The notes: generated by a model from the letters alone, not told the origin. 64,000 nt of DNA from Dolomedes plantarius (GCA_907164885.2 OU015493.1:63888145-63952144); one strand, 5' to 3'. Positions 46,830-59,535 are shown, counted from the stretch's first letter. Numbers and translations: made by a program.

Positions 46830-47225
46830 CTAGGTAAACTTAACATTAGTTTTTTATGGCATTTTACTTTATAAAAAATTACTAGATAAGTGAAACATTG
46901 CTTTTACTAGATTTGCTACATTTGCTACTTTTTATTTGATAAATTAAACGGTACTTTTAAAATCATTATATTAGATAAATTAAACATTACTTTTTATGAC
47001 ATTTTCGTCGCTAAATTAAGCCTTAGTAGATAAATTAAACAGAGCTTTTATGAGATTTACTACTTTTACCCCTTTTTTACTTCTTAAATTAAACGTTACT
47101 CTTTTACGCTATTCAAATAGATAAATTAAACATTACTTTCATGTCATTTTTATTCGGTAAATTAAACATTGCTTTTACTTCATATACCTATTTTGATACT
47201 TAAAAAATTACACGTTACTCTTTAT
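46830..47225. repeat. Degenerate tandem repeat around AGATAAATTAAACATTACTTTT
   Basis: The phrase GATAAATTAAACATTACTTT recurs eight to ten times with variants (GTAAACTTAACATTAG, AAATTAAACGTTACTC, AAATTAAACAGAGCTT) at uneven intervals of about 30-70 bp. Spacing is irregular, so this is an old, decayed array. Confidence 0.6.
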
Positions 47226-47229
47226 ATCA

Positions 47230-47868
47230 ATAATACAGTTATCAGCATGCCACTTCGAAATAGTATTGAATCCAAAAACAAAGAAATTGTTCATGATTTT
47301 TGGTTAAATTTTTAAAATTAAGCCATTGTTTACAGAAGAATATGTTTGTTATTGTAGCAAATATAACGAAATATTTGAGAATGATAATAAAGCAGAAAAT
47401 AAGAATGCGTATTTCACTTGGAATCCAGATGTTTGTGAAAATATGGAAACATTTTTCTCTTTAGTCTGATATCTTATAACGGATAAGCATTGATACTGAT
47501 TTATATTACTGAAAACCAAGGGATTTCATTATTATATGTGAAATACATTTACATTACATTCACAGTTGTTAAATTCCCGAATGCGCATATCTAATAATCG
47601 CATAGAATGAATTCATAATTCAAATGAAAAATTTCAATTAAATCTTTGGACCAAAGATGTCATAACAGCAGGGTGAATTTTGAAATTTTTCTATAATATT
47701 TATTCACACGACAAAATAAAGCACATATGTTTTTAAAATTTGTTAAAATCATCGCTTTGAATGAAATTTCCGCAAATTATCCATGCGCTTACTTACAAAC
47801 ATATAAATATTAATCAAATTCCGTAATGCTACTTGCATGCAATGGCCACATCACAAATACACACATGT

Positions 47869-47906
<38 letters not shown>

Positions 47907-48000
47907 GTGTATAAATTTTATACATACATAAATGCTAATACATGTACGCATTATACATGAATTTAAACATTTAAAGTGCATATGAGAATTTGATTTGGGA

Positions 48001-48036
<36 letters not shown>

Positions 48037-48180
48037 CACAGTGAAATTTCACCCCTCTAAGCGGCCAGATTTTTTTCAGAACCAATTCAGGACCCCATAA
48101 AGCGAATAATATGTAAGAAACCTCTTTTTGACGGCCACTTTAGTTCAAAACGATGACTTACCGCCATGCAGAAGTTTATA
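47230..48180. other. Unassigned; microsatellites at 47866-47905 and 48005-48034
   Basis: A (TG)n run and a (TA)n run lie in otherwise plain AT-rich sequence. The second is 150 bp upstream of DD41D-type copy C. Confidence 0.4.
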
Positions 48181-48184
48181 TATA

Positions 48185-49081
48185 CAGAGGCTGTTCGCAC
48201 ATTTTTTAGACGATTTTGGTAAGCGGTAATAAAAAATCGTTTGCTGCAAAAGAAATAATTGCAATTCTACTATGCTTTTAAAAGTCAAAATTTCGTCTGC
48301 GGCTTGAAAGTTTTGTTTTTATTCAAAATGGCGTTTTTTTAAAAAAGCAGTGGTTCGAAGGCTACATTTATGCTCTTTCCGAACAGAAATATGCATACTC
48401 CGTTATCCAAAAACGATGTGAGAGTCATGGATTTGTGATATCTAAAGCGTCGATAGGTAATATCGTCAACAAGAAAGGAAAAAAACGTCAAATTGGAGCC
48501 TCAAATGGGACAAAAATTCCAAACAAGTATCCAAGGAAAAAACGGACATCTTCGACTATTGCAAAGGTACGTTTTTTAATGTTAAAAGAAAATCCCCCTA
48601 GTCAAAGGACAGTTGCAAAATCATTAAAATGCTCGGTGTCCACTGTAAACAAAATGATAAACGTTGATTTAAATCTTAAGAAAGCGAAAAAACTCAATGT
48701 GCATCGTTTTCTTCCAAATCATATGGCTGAACGCAGGACACGCTGCAGAATTCTATATGAGAAACACTTATCCAAAGAAAAATGGAAAACAATTGTCAAA
48801 ATAGATGAATCATGGGTGTATTTAAATGATTGCAGCAAAAAAAGAGCCATTTATTATCATAAAATGGGAGACAAAATTTAAGTACATGGTTCAAAGAATC
48901 GAAAGAAAGTTTTTCTAAGGGATTCATGATTGTTGCTGGTTTTTCTTATAATGGCAAGTTAAAAATAAAGAGAGTGGGAAAAAATGTCAAGATTAACTCC
49001 AAATACTATCAGGAACATATTTTATCGCCAATTTTTCTGAATGAAATACCATAGCTTTACCCACAGTGCCACCAATCAAAA
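48185..49081 (+). mobile_element. DD41D-type mariner copy C, 3' truncated
   Basis: It starts CAGAGGCTGTTCGCACATTT after TA (48183-48184) and is very similar to copy B in the opposite orientation. Homology stops near 49077, inside the gene just before the second catalytic Asp, where a solo LTR begins. The 3' terminal repeat is missing from the window. Confidence 0.85.
48328..49075 (+). pseudogene. Truncated DD41D-type transposase (copy C)
   Basis: The Met at 48328 starts MAFF, then a one-base insertion in a T run breaks the frame. Homology resumes with SKASIGNIVNKKGKKRQIGA and LKCSVSTVNKMINVDLNLKK, and reaches the first catalytic Asp in VKIDESWVYLN. A second frame change near 48878 precedes TWFKESKESFSKGF-like sequence. 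The copy ends around the LYPQCHQS position of copy B. Where copy B has a stop, this copy has Glu (KHLSKEKWKT). Two shifts and the truncation make it dead. Confidence 0.8.
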
Positions 49082-49372
49082 TGTCGCCCGGCCGTGCGCC
49101 ACAGTAATTTAGAATCAGGTACCGCAACATCTCAAACCTCGGACACACAGATCACACCACAATGTTTATCTAAATACATCTTTTATTAATAAGAAGTACG
49201 GAAATACAGCTTCTCGGGGCAATTGAAGATGACAAAAAGCACTACATCTACATGTGCGAGCTCTTTTATAGACGATCTCGTCATGTGATCTTTGTAGTGG
49301 TGTCTAATTGGTTAATGTTTAAAAGTGACGTGATAAAGCTCAGTAGTGTTTAATTTAGGTACCCACGCTACA
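49082..49372 (-). mobile_element. Probable solo LTR
   Basis: On the minus strand the 291-bp unit begins TGTAGCGTGGGTACC and ends GGCCGGGCGACA, giving the TG...CA ends of an LTR. In order it contains a TATA-type box (GTCTATAAAAGAGCTCGC), then a polyadenylation signal (TTAATAAAAGATGTATTT) about 90 bases later. There is no internal region or primer-binding site next to it. Flanking 5-bp sequences (CAAAA and TAGAT) do not match, so either the ends are off by a few bases or a rearrangement followed insertion. Confidence 0.6.
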
Positions 49373-49374
49373 TA

Positions 49375-51715
49375 GATTGGAAAAAGGAAGGCATGTTCAG
49401 GTTTTTTCACCCAAGGGAATTTAGAACTTAGAATCGAAAATGAAATTAGCCCGAACGCACAAAGAAATTTAGAATAACTAGAATTTAAAAGTGTTATGGG
49501 ACTTTTAATGTTATATATATATACACATATATGTGTGTGTGTGTTGCTGAATATTAACCAAGATAACGTTGCTTAGTACCGTACATACTGAAATTTCGAA
49601 GGTAGGGCAATGACAACTACTTTTATTTATTTACTCATACAGTTCTTGAATCCAGCATGGTATTTAACACAAATAAACAAGTGTTACACGCAGAAACGGG
49701 AAGAATGATCAACTTACATATTAAACTTGTACATTAAATATTGTGACAAGATCTTAAAACTATGAAAATGTGTGTACATGTAAAACCCTGTTAAAAATTA
49801 ATTATTTACGTGGAATAATAGAGAAGTACTAAACTTTATTACCTTCATTGAACACCGATGTTAAAAAAATGCAATCTACATTTTCCTGAGTGAAGAGTCC
49901 ATGACATGATAAAACAATGAGAGCGCTGAATAAAACCCACACATCTACGGAATCGTTGTCACGGGCTTTCAGACAAGGAATGCTCATTTCGCGAGCGATA
50001 TGCTTTATCTAGCGGTTGTTCCCTGGATGTCAGACTTGAGTGCTGACTGGGAGTGCGCTTCCCATTTCAAATGGCGTAAATGATGGTGCAGAGTACGTAA
50101 TTTTGACAGCAAATTGTTCGAAACAATCGCCGAAATTCCTTGAAGCGTAACGTTTAGCAGCCTGACCCGTTAGTGATAGAGCTCGGTTGAGAAATTAGAT
50201 ATTGTTCAAAATTGTTTGAGAGAACCATCCCGTAAATTCGCCAAAATGAGTTAATCTGATACAGTGTAGTAAATAGACGTATAGCTAATGTATTCACCGT
50301 ATTTCAAAACCAATTCTAGAAATTTAGAATAATAATTAGTACTCCTATATAAAGTGGATCTTTTTCAGAATATTTAAGCAAACAATAAAGTAAGAACAGA
50401 TAACATATAACCCTGACGGGAATAGTAAAATTCTATAAGATATCGAACCCGAATTTGGGGATTTATTGAATGTCAAGCTAATTTCGATATTTTATCGAAA
50501 TAAAGATTATGTTTATAAACTTTGATTATATGCTACAACAAACACATGTTATTTCTGTTTCAAGAACTGTAATTAATTAATCCACAATAATGTTATATTA
50601 AACTTCTCCAAGCCCAGCAAAGATATTTTTATGCAATTTTACACTGATTTTAAGAACCCCAACATTTGTTTTCCTTTAAAAAAATTGAGCTTTAATTACC
50701 TTTCTTAAAGTAAAACAGTTTTGTCGTTAAAAAATTTCATTGTACATCCCACGGATATTTTAATAAAATTCCAAATTAACTCATATTTCGTGTAAAATTT
50801 ATCAACATAAACGACAATGAAATGTGCTTGAAAATAGCTGTGATTTAAATTGGCTAACTTTTATTATTTTATCCCTTTTGGTGGAGATTTTGGCAACCTT
50901 TGAATTTCATTTTTCTTCAATGTATCATTAATAAATGGTCATCTTTTCATCACGTATTCTCAAAAAATTAGTGCTAGAAAGTCTGTAGTGGGATACGTTA
51001 AATTACTAGAGCTGAGCCACGATGTTTTTGTTTTGTAGTTTATGCGCATTTTTTTCCATGTTTTTATTAGCTCGATTTCTTTTTTGTGTGTCTGTCTAGT
51101 ACAAATCTTGCAATCGATTTTTAACTAACTTCCCGACTAGCTAGACATTTGAAACATTTAGAATAGCTCAGAACACGATAACAATACATTCTTTTGATAC
51201 TTTTATCCATCTTTAAGCAGATTTGAATTCTTTTTCAGTTAATTTTGTTTTGAAGACTGGTGCAGCCATTTATCGGCCGGGACGGGAACGAAAAGTTAAA
51301 CGCAAGTTAACTTCCAATTAACTTCATTTTCTTTCACGTTGATGGGATAATTCATAAAAGAATTTTAAAAAAGTATTTATTAATACATAGAATTGTCAAG
51401 TTTATATGATTCAACAGAAAATTTAAAAACATGGCATATAAAAAGTTCTTTTTATCTTGTAATTAATTATTCTTTTCTACAATGTGTGTTTATATAAAAC
51501 AACAACATATATAAATTATATGTAATATTAATAAACAATTTTATTTTATGTCAAATAATTAAAAATTTAAAATAAGTATGTTTAAATTTTGTTTTATCTG
51601 CTCAGCCAATTACCATATTAACGGAACTGATTCACTTTTCATCATAGCGAAAGTTTAAATTTTGTCATCAGGATTTATTAAAGATTCAATAGTAAAATTC
51701 ATAACTAATATCTAT
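49375..51715. other. No gene recognised
   Basis: Includes short (TA)n and (TG)n runs at 49513-49543 and a GC-richer patch at 49960-50200 without a supportable frame. Confidence 0.3.
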
Positions 51716-51720
51716 GATGC

Positions 51721-51943
51721 CCATTATAAAGGACTTCAGTCAAAAACGGTGATTTTTAGATACTTGTTAGCATTGATAAAAAAACAAAGTTCTTTTGACT
51801 GGTATTAAAATTTGGTTATGAAACAAGAAATGTAATGTTGTATACAAAATTTATAGACCTAAGACTTTTATATCAGTCAATTTTTTTTTATCAATACTAA
51901 CAAGTATTTAAAATCACTGTTTTTGACTTAAGGTCTTGTAATG
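51721..51943. mobile_element. Small fold-back element, arms about 60 bp
   Basis: GTCAAAAACGGTGATTTTTA and TACTTGTTAGCATTGATAAA in the left arm (51721-51788) return inverted in the right arm (51885-51943) as TTTATCAATACTAACAAGTA and CACTGTTTTTGAC. Weaker inverted similarity continues inward. There is no coding sequence and no clear target duplication. Confidence 0.65.
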
Positions 51944-51963
51944 ATTATAAGAGCTATTTGTAA

Positions 51964-52062
51964 TGTACATCACAATTTTAGCACGAAAATTATTTGCACT
52001 TGTACATCACAATTGTTAGCACGAAAATTATTGGCACTTGGACATCACAATTCTTAGCAAAA
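51964..52062. repeat. Tandem repeat of about 41 bp, 2.4 copies
   Basis: GTACATCACAATTTTAGCAC recurs as GTACATCACAATTGTTAGCA and GGACATCACAATTCTTAGCA, each followed by AAAATTATT(T/G)GCACTTG in the complete copies. Confidence 0.8.
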
Positions 52063-52069
52063 AACCAAG

Positions 52070-53650
52070 AAATATCGGCCAATTCCGCATTTTTACAAAT
52101 CCGTCCAACACATGCATAGGAACTGGGCCTACATAATCTCTATTCACTTCTTTTCAAAACCCTTCGTAGACCAGTTGTATCTCCCTTGTGCCACTCGCGC
52201 AACCACGTGCTTCAGAAAACCCTCTCTAAAAGAACACCGACGGACACTCTCGCAGAAAAAATTCCAAGAATGACTTCACATAACGTTCTTCAGCCGGAAA
52301 CTCAAAAAATTTTCACACCTTTCCTGTTGCCAACGTTTTTTTTAAACTTTGTAAGAAGTTCTGGAGAATGTCTGATTGGGCGAGCAGGAGCGAAATAAAA
52401 CCAGTTCCGTCTAGTTTCAAATCGGATGCTTCGGAACCAGTTTTAAGTTGATGTTTTCATAACAGCTCTTTATACCGGGCATCATAGATATAATGGCCAG
52501 TTTAAAAAAAAGTGTCATTTTTTTTAAGGAAGGCTCATCCAGAACTTTTGTTTTAAATTAATAAATCCTTAAAATGTTTAGCTAACCTGAACGACGTCTT
52601 GCAGTACGAAATTTCACCGTGACATGGGTCATATAAAATTTATTTATTATTGTCTAAAACGTAACAGCCGTATAATACAAGGAATATTGAGCGAATTCTT
52701 TTAAACATGGCAAATCGTGTACCATGCCATTTTGAAAGGATGTACAACAGAGTACGGATAGGCAATAAATCACGTAAATCAAGCACGGTACGGATCATAG
52801 AAACATCTTGTTTTCGTTGCTTGATTTCAAAAGATGTGTAGTATGCTGAAAGCCACGAAAATAAAAAAAAATGACGCTTGAAAATTATGTATCCTGTATT
52901 TTCGTTAAACGAATTAATGAGGTCTTTAAAATCTTTAAAAAAATATCCCTACAAAGGTTAAGCAACCAAAATTTCGCAAAATAATTGACGCAGACTTTAT
53001 TGAATAACCTATATTAATAGCTTGTATTTCATTTTACATTAAAATGTGATTAGGCTGATAATTTCTGCATCCTTTTTACTAACCTGCATATAAAAATATG
53101 ACTTATGGAGATGAAATTATTTCTTTTGAAACTGGGAAACTCGCGAGCATTTTTATCTTAATTACGTCTGCTTCTCATGCACCAACTTTCAGGGAAAAAA
53201 AATGGCTGTCATCAAGCCTCGAGATATACACATTTGCCCAGCCTAATCTCCAGAAGCATGACAGTTCCCATTACTTCCAGCGTAAGAAAGTTTAATCTCT
53301 TCTTTGTTTAATATTTGATATATTTAACAGCCTTTTTTATTTCACTTCATTTTTTCTTGTTTGCATTTTTCGCATCATGATCATCAATTTTCATCTTGGT
53401 GAAAATTTGGTGTAGGATAAACTTAGCCATTGGCTTCAAAATTTACTTTGAGCAATTCAGAAAAAAATACCAGATTCGTAGTTTTTGTTGAGTGAACAAT
53501 ACACAGCAATTAATGTCAAATTTAATGTTCCTGACGTATCGTTTGTTAATGACTTTTTTGTGATTGCGTAAGCACTTGTCCTGAAACATTCGCATAGAAC
53601 AGCGAAAATTGTTAACTGCTTTTTATCTGGGAGCGTCGTACCTTCCCCCA
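52070..53650. other. No gene recognised
   Basis: AT-rich sequence with a mildly GC-richer stretch at 52130-52480 that shows no recognisable protein or repeat. Confidence 0.3.
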
Positions 53651-53659
53651 TCCAATGAC

Positions 53660-53800
53660 CTCATGGAATGACTGTTCGGTCTACGGATATAATGTGCTCA
53701 TATCCGGCCGAGATACGAAAACATTTAATGGCGTTTATTGGGATTCGAACTGAGTACCCTCAGTCCGATGCCCAATGCGGCTACCTGGGGCCCTCTCTTA
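53660..53800 (-). mobile_element. tRNA-derived SINE (family C), copy 2
   Basis: On the minus strand, CAGGTAGCCGCATTGGGCAT (A-box region) and ACTCAGTTCGAATCCCA (B-box match) keep tRNA spacing better than copy 1 at 10592. The body CGCCATTAAATGTTTTCGTA and GCCGGATATGAGCACATTA aligns with copy 1. The 3' half of the family is missing. Confidence 0.75.
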
Positions 53801-53809
53801 ATAGCATAT

Positions 53810-54155
53810 AAAATTTTCCTTATTTTCAGCGACCTTACTTGGTTATGTTATATTGCGACGTTGGTTGAAAATATTTCTAAAAACGTAAATATGATACACT
53901 GAGGTTTTTATTGAAATAACATACGCGTGGTATTCTTGTCTATGGAAGTCTTATTATCAGATGTCTTCAATTGACAAAATTGTCCTTATCCAGACCATTT
54001 CGCAGTAAAAGAAATGGCGTGAGCAGCAATGAACAATACCTTGGAAATCGTTCCTTAGGGTAACGTCAAATCTCAAATATAGTATACGGGGACACCATAC
54101 ATATAGTAGGTTACGATATTCTTCTCTCCAGCCTTATCCCGTATATATTGAGTCT
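53810..54155. other. No gene recognised
   Basis: Short unassigned gap before the 130-bp array. Confidence 0.3.
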
Positions 54156-54159
54156 ATAA

Positions 54160-55090
54160 GGGCTCAACTATATAAGGATTCGAGATTGCAGAAACTAACA
54201 CCAAAATTTTCCAATCATATGAAAGTGAACTTTCTATAATAACAGTAATAAAAATAAAAACTTGTCCGGGAAGGAAAATAATACAATAAAGGAAAATAAT
54301 ACTAAAGGATTCGAGATGACACGAACTAACACCAAAATTTTTCAATCCTCTGATATGAAAGTGAACTTTCTATAATTACAAAAATAATAATAAAAACAAG
54401 TTATGGAAAGAAAATAACACATTAAAGGGAAATAATAATAAAGGATTAGAGATAACACGAACTAACATCAAAATTTTCCAGTCCTCTTAATATGAAAGTG
54501 AACTTTCTGTAATAACAATATAAATAATAAAAACTTGTTCAGGAATGAAAATAATACAGTAAAGGAAAATAATTCTAAAGGATTCGAGATGACAGGAACT
54601 AACACCAAAATTGTCAAATCATATGAAAGTGAACTTTGTATAATAACAATAATAATAAATAACTGGTTGAGAAACGAAATGAATACAGTAAAGGAAAATA
54701 ATACTAAAGGATTCGAGATGACCAAACTAACATCAAAATTTTCCAATCCTCTAATATGAAAGAGATTTTCCTATTATAACAATAATAAAAATAAAAACTG
54801 GTTCAGGAAAGAAAATAATACAGTAAAGGGGAATAATACTAAAGTATTCGAGATGGCAAGAACAAACACCAAAATTTTCCAATCCTCGGATATGAAAGTT
54901 AACTTTCCATAATAACAATAATAATAAGAAAAACTGGTTCAGGAACGAAAATAATACAGTAAAGGAAAATAATACTAAAGGATACGAGATGACCGGAACT
55001 AACACCAAAATTTTTTAATCCTCTTATATGAAAGGGAATGTTCTATAATAACAATAATAATAATGAAAACTGGTTCTGGAAAGAAAATAA
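54160..55090. repeat. Tandem array with a 130-bp period, about 7 monomers
   Basis: The phrase AACACCAAAATTTTCCAATC recurs at about 54199, 54330, 54466, 54603, 54731, 54867 and 55003, so spacing varies from 128 to 137 bp. Each monomer also has GATATGAAAGTGAACTTTCT, an (AATAAT)n run and AAAATAATACAGTAAAGGA. Length differences come mainly from the AAT run. The open minus-strand frames here arise from the repeat composition and are not genes. Confidence 0.9.
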
Positions 55091-55094
55091 TACA

Positions 55095-55850
55095 GACGTT
55101 ACATTGTTTAGTTAGGTTCCATGTTTGTCGAAGATATCCGTTGCACATGCATGATTTATGATTAGTATAAATCAAACTAAGCAGACCCTGCGCAACCCCA
55201 TTTACATGAATACATCCGTCATATTTCATACAGTCCACCTGCGTGTCTCAAGTTCAAAATCTAAAGCATTTATGAAATACTAGGAAATAAAAGACCGTAC
55301 CCATGATAAGAACCCAAACATTTATGCATTACTTATAAAGTAGTTGAACGAAAGAAAAAGAGCGTGGAAAAAGAGAACTAATGTATACATACGACAGAAG
55401 AAGGAAACAATACTAGTTTACCCATTTTTCAAAGAAGCTCGGACTTCAATATAAATGTAAATTTCTTCAAGTTTTTCCCTGCAGCATATTAAATTCTCCG
55501 TGGAGACAGGAGGAAAAAAAACACAAATCGAGAAATATTGTGAAGAGTTTTGTAACTAAGGGAGGTTCATGGGTTCTGGAGCAATAACAAAGCGAATTAA
55601 AATAGAAAGTTTTTTCTTTCGTGATGACTTTTAAGGAAGTTTTAGGGTTTCTCTGCTGGTCTGTGTCGCCCTTTCTAAAGTATGAAAAGAAAAAAAGCTT
55701 AACATTTTGACTCGGTTGCACAAAAGATAAATTTCTTTTTTCTGTGTGCTCAGTGGTCCATTCATGAATCCTACCCCGGCAAATCGTTTTTCTGGTTCTC
55801 CTTTTGGTCTTCAAAATCCCATAAATATAAATAACTAGTTGAATATACGC
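55095..55850. other. No gene recognised
   Basis: The minus strand is open for 115 codons at 55467-55814, but composition and lack of motifs make it look random. Confidence 0.3.
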
Positions 55851-55869
55851 TGAGTACTAGCTGAATACT

Positions 55870-56478
55870 AGCTGAGTACATTCAAATTAATTACAACGGT
55901 CAATGTATGCAATTAATTTGCATGTTTAACATCCATAAAACATACAAATTTGAATTAAATTCTTAAACATTTCCATCTCAATTAGTCTAGTGGTTAATTT
56001 TTATCTTTTACCGTATTTTAATATGTTTTTGTCAATTTCTTTCGTTGTCATACACGTGACGATAAATTAATTTAAAGTATCACAAAAAGAAAAGAAACCA
56101 CGTGATCAGCATTTAATAAATTAAATTCTAAAAATTAATTTTAAAAATTTACCAAAATCAGAAAATGGAGGTAAAGATTGAAAAAAAATTTCATTTTAAA
56201 GGACATTTTATGATCTCTCTCTTGATATAAATTTTATAACCCTCAGATTATCATTTTAAATGCAAACTTTAAAAAAGTTACAAAAATAGATTAAAAATGT
56301 AATTTAAAAAAATCTTTAAAGAATTTTTCAAAAATTTTTCTTAGTGCACCCCTACACTATAAGAAGAATAGCCATGCAAAATTTCAGCCCTTTATGTCCA
56401 GCGATTTAGTCTGTGCTTTTATCTGTCAGACAGTCAGTCAGTCAGTTATGGAAATGTTATATATATATAGATGTGTGA
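55870..56478 (+). repeat. Interspersed repeat family E, copy 2
   Basis: Aligned with 40355-41275: CATTCAAATTAATTACAACG, TCAATGTATGCAATTAAT, ATACACGTGACGATAAATTA, ACGTGATCAGCATTTAATAA and CTTAGTGCACCCCTACACTA, then (CAGT)n and TTATATATATAGATG. It lacks the long microsatellite of copy 1 and is about 85 percent identical outside it by eye. Confidence 0.65.
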
Positions 56479-56479
56479 T

Positions 56480-57985
56480 TGGTTATAATAGCTTCTAAAG
56501 AAATTCATAACAACTATTGAAATAATTTAAATATTTCCAAAATCGCATTAACACATCAGGAAGTTTCAAAGAGTTAAAACATGTTTATATACTTAAAACA
56601 AAAATTTTATTTTTCTTTTAACAGTGATTTTTTAAAACAGTTACAACAGTGATTTAAACGATTATTATGTATCACATATTTTATACTATTACTGATTTAT
56701 ATTCATATATTTTTATAATTTCGCTAAACTGAAAAATGAGGTATTTTAATTTTATAAATATCTTGAATATATTATAATGTATTAATCAATATATTTGAGA
56801 GTTTTTTTTTAATCCAGGTCTGTTAAAATGATTGAAATTAAACGCTGCACAGAAAAAAAAGTAAAGCATATCAGTGATCCAAAAGCTTGGAAAAAATATT
56901 AATTTTGCTTCCACTTTAAGCAGTGGTTTAAACGCTATTTTTTAAATAATATGTATAAATTATGAAAAGATTTTAATTAAGGTTTCCAATTTTCAATAAT
57001 ATGAAAAATTAAGAATTAAGTTATAAAAGATTTTAAGAAAATTATAGAATAAACTCAAATAGATTTAATAGTTTTTTTTAAATCACTAGTGTGCTATATG
57101 ATTAAAAGTTAATTATTAAGGTAAAAGAAGTTTAACATTTCGGTGATTCGCAAGGTGAAAAAATAGCACTTTGAGCTGAGGATTTTACAGTTGTTATATG
57201 TATATCTTGATGCATTAAGTATTATCATTTTTTAAGGTTTTATATTTTTAATAATCTAAAAATCTTAGAATAGGCTATAAAATATTTCAAACTGAATAAT
57301 GCAAGACAGTAAAATCCATATTTTTTTAAGATTAAGAAAAAAGATAGAAAATTAGACATTATGAAAAATAAAACCATTCTGTTACTCAAAGGCTTAAAAA
57401 AATTCCGTTCAGTAATCAATAAGGTAATATCAATATTAATAGGTTTCTATTTAGGGTTTAAAATGTCAATTATGAGAAAATTATGGGTTTCGAAGTTTTT
57501 AAAATATGAAGTAGTATATTGAAATATTTTTCAATTTATATATATATATATATATATAATTATCAGTTTGATCAAATAATGCTAAAATAACCTTATCATA
57601 GAAATGAGGGGAACAATACGATCATTTAAATATTTAGTAAATGAATCTCCAATTCCTGCAAGTGTAATATGTACTTTTCTGAATTACAAAGTAGCTGTAA
57701 ATCCGAAATAAGTTACAATTTTCTAAGTTTTTAAATATTAATAATCTGATATTTGAGGGCCTTTCCGTTAAATAACTGAAACATTTTTGCAAAACTACTT
57801 AAACATAATTTGATTACGTTCTGCTCTCTGCACTAAAATACAGCCAATTATTGTTTTGAAAAACATAGGGTTAAAAATATATAATTCTGAAATAATATCG
57901 ATAATTTTAGGGAACATATTAACAAATAATTATTTTAATATTAAAAACCAATGTCACGACTCTATGTTAAACTATTTGCTAGTAG
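56480..57985. other. No gene recognised
   Basis: Very AT-rich sequence with a short (TA)n at 57538-57559. Confidence 0.35.
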
Positions 57986-57988
57986 ATA

Positions 57989-59260
57989 CAGGTGGTTATC
58001 AAAATAATGGAAACACTAAGAAACATCATGGAAACCTTTAATAATACGGCACAGGATCACCTTTGTCATCTAATACCACCTGATTAACCTTGGGATGGGA
58101 TTATACAAGTCATGAATAGTGGTTAAGAATATATTATACCATTTTTCAGGGAAAAATCTTGAAAGTTCCTGTAGAGATGCTGTGGTGGATATCGATACCT
58201 GGATCTATCCGCTTATACAAGTCACAGTGGTTGGATGATATATAGTCGGGGGGGGGGTTGTACAGGGCAGATAAGATATTTGACTTCTTTTTCATTCTCT
58301 TCAAACCAATACTTGATAGATTTAGCTGTATGTGTAGGGGGATTATCATCCTGGAGAAAGTCTTCTCCTGCAAGAAACAGTGTTTTCACCATACGAAGGA
58401 CTAGTGAGCTGAAATTTCGACATAGTCCTTCCCATACTATCTCCCTTTTAGGGTTTCAATAGGGCCTGAAGAAAACCATGAGATACCATCCCAAATCCTG
58501 ATAGATCTACCTCCATGATTGACAGTTGAGATGAGACAGCCATAATCTTACGCTTGTGTAGGTGATCTACAGACATCCGCACGTCTTGTTCCAAGGAACA
58601 GTGTGAACAATGATTCGTCGGACCAAATGCCGTTTTTCGACATATTACTCGACCAGGATTTGCACTCGTGGCACCATTGTGGGCGATATTTTGTATTGGC
58701 ATCTATTACAAGTGGCTTGGGAATAGCCACTCTTCCGTAAATGCTTTGTTTGTGAAGTTCCCTTCTACCTCTAATGGTTGATACCGGAACATGCAGATGC
58801 AGATTGAGCTCTTCGGTCATTTTCTTTGCAGTTGTTTTCTTTCTTCATGTCGCAATCCGCTTCAATACATCATTCGTCTCTTTCACTCAGCTCTCCCTTT
58901 CGTCCACTATTCTGCTTGTCAAAGGATGTTTATCCGTGAATTCTGTATGCTATCATTACTTTCGATACCATAGCTCGAAAAAAAAACCCATTAACTTGGA
59001 GATTGGAGTAACAGATACTCCAGTTTAAATGAGCTCCAAAAATGTGCCCTATTCGCAAGGTATGCAAGGTTTGATATTTTACGCTGTTCCGAAAAGCACG
59101 AGGCCCTCAGCTTCATTACTGCTATCTGACAGTAGAATAATACATACAATATATTATATAAAAAATACCGGTGGCCAGACTTGTTTTTTAAGGAATACGA
59201 AGCACATTCATAAACACCACTAATATTGATAGGTGTTTCCATTATTTTGATAATCACCTG
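57989..59260 (-). mobile_element. Tc1-type transposon, full length with decayed gene
   Basis: The left end CAGGTGGTTATCAAAATAAT and the reverse of the right end CAGGTGATTATCAAAATAAT are near-identical inverted repeats and continue as GGAAACAC. TA lies at 57987-57988; the right flank is CA, probably a mutated TA. The 1272-bp length suits a Tc1 element with one gene. Confidence 0.85.
58060..58990 (-). pseudogene. Tc1-type transposase with altered catalytic glutamate
   Basis: The minus strand gives MTEELNLHLHVPVSTIRGRR, GIWSDESLFTLF (first catalytic Asp), then after shifts FLQDDNPPTHTAKS (second Asp) and IIQPL, where related proteins read IIEPLW. The catalytic Glu is therefore Gln. A run of ten C residues (58247-58256 on the complementary strand) has replaced the SPD codons just before it and shifts the frame. 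SLQELSRFFPEKWYNI and IPRLIR follow at the C-terminus. Several stops confirm decay. Confidence 0.75.
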
Positions 59261-59264
59261 CATA

Positions 59265-59530
59265 TCACAGAATAATTTTATAAACGGATATTAAAAATAG
59301 AACAGTAATTTTCAGTCTCCGAATATCATGGTGTATGAAGTTTTTATGTGAAAGTCTTTGTACAGTTGCCAATACATACATTTTAATTAGAGTTAGGAAA
59401 TTTATATAAATATTTCCTCTATAAGAGCTATAAAAATGATATTACAAAAGACACTTGAAAAAAAAATTAATAATCTGTTCTTAAATATCCCTGGAAGAGT
59501 TCAGTTGTACAATTTGGTACAAAACGCAAG
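59265..59530. other. No gene recognised
   Basis: Short AT-rich interval. Confidence 0.3.
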
Positions 59531-59535
59531 ACCAG

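Noticed and set aside
54160..55010. Several open minus-strand frames rich in SCHLESFSI-type repeats
   Set aside because: They follow the 130-bp tandem array and arise from its composition. The repeated peptide is a by-product, not a protein.
55467..55814. Open frame of 115 codons on the minus strand
   Set aside because: Lysine/arginine-rich start and random-looking remainder, no motif, no splice or repeat context.
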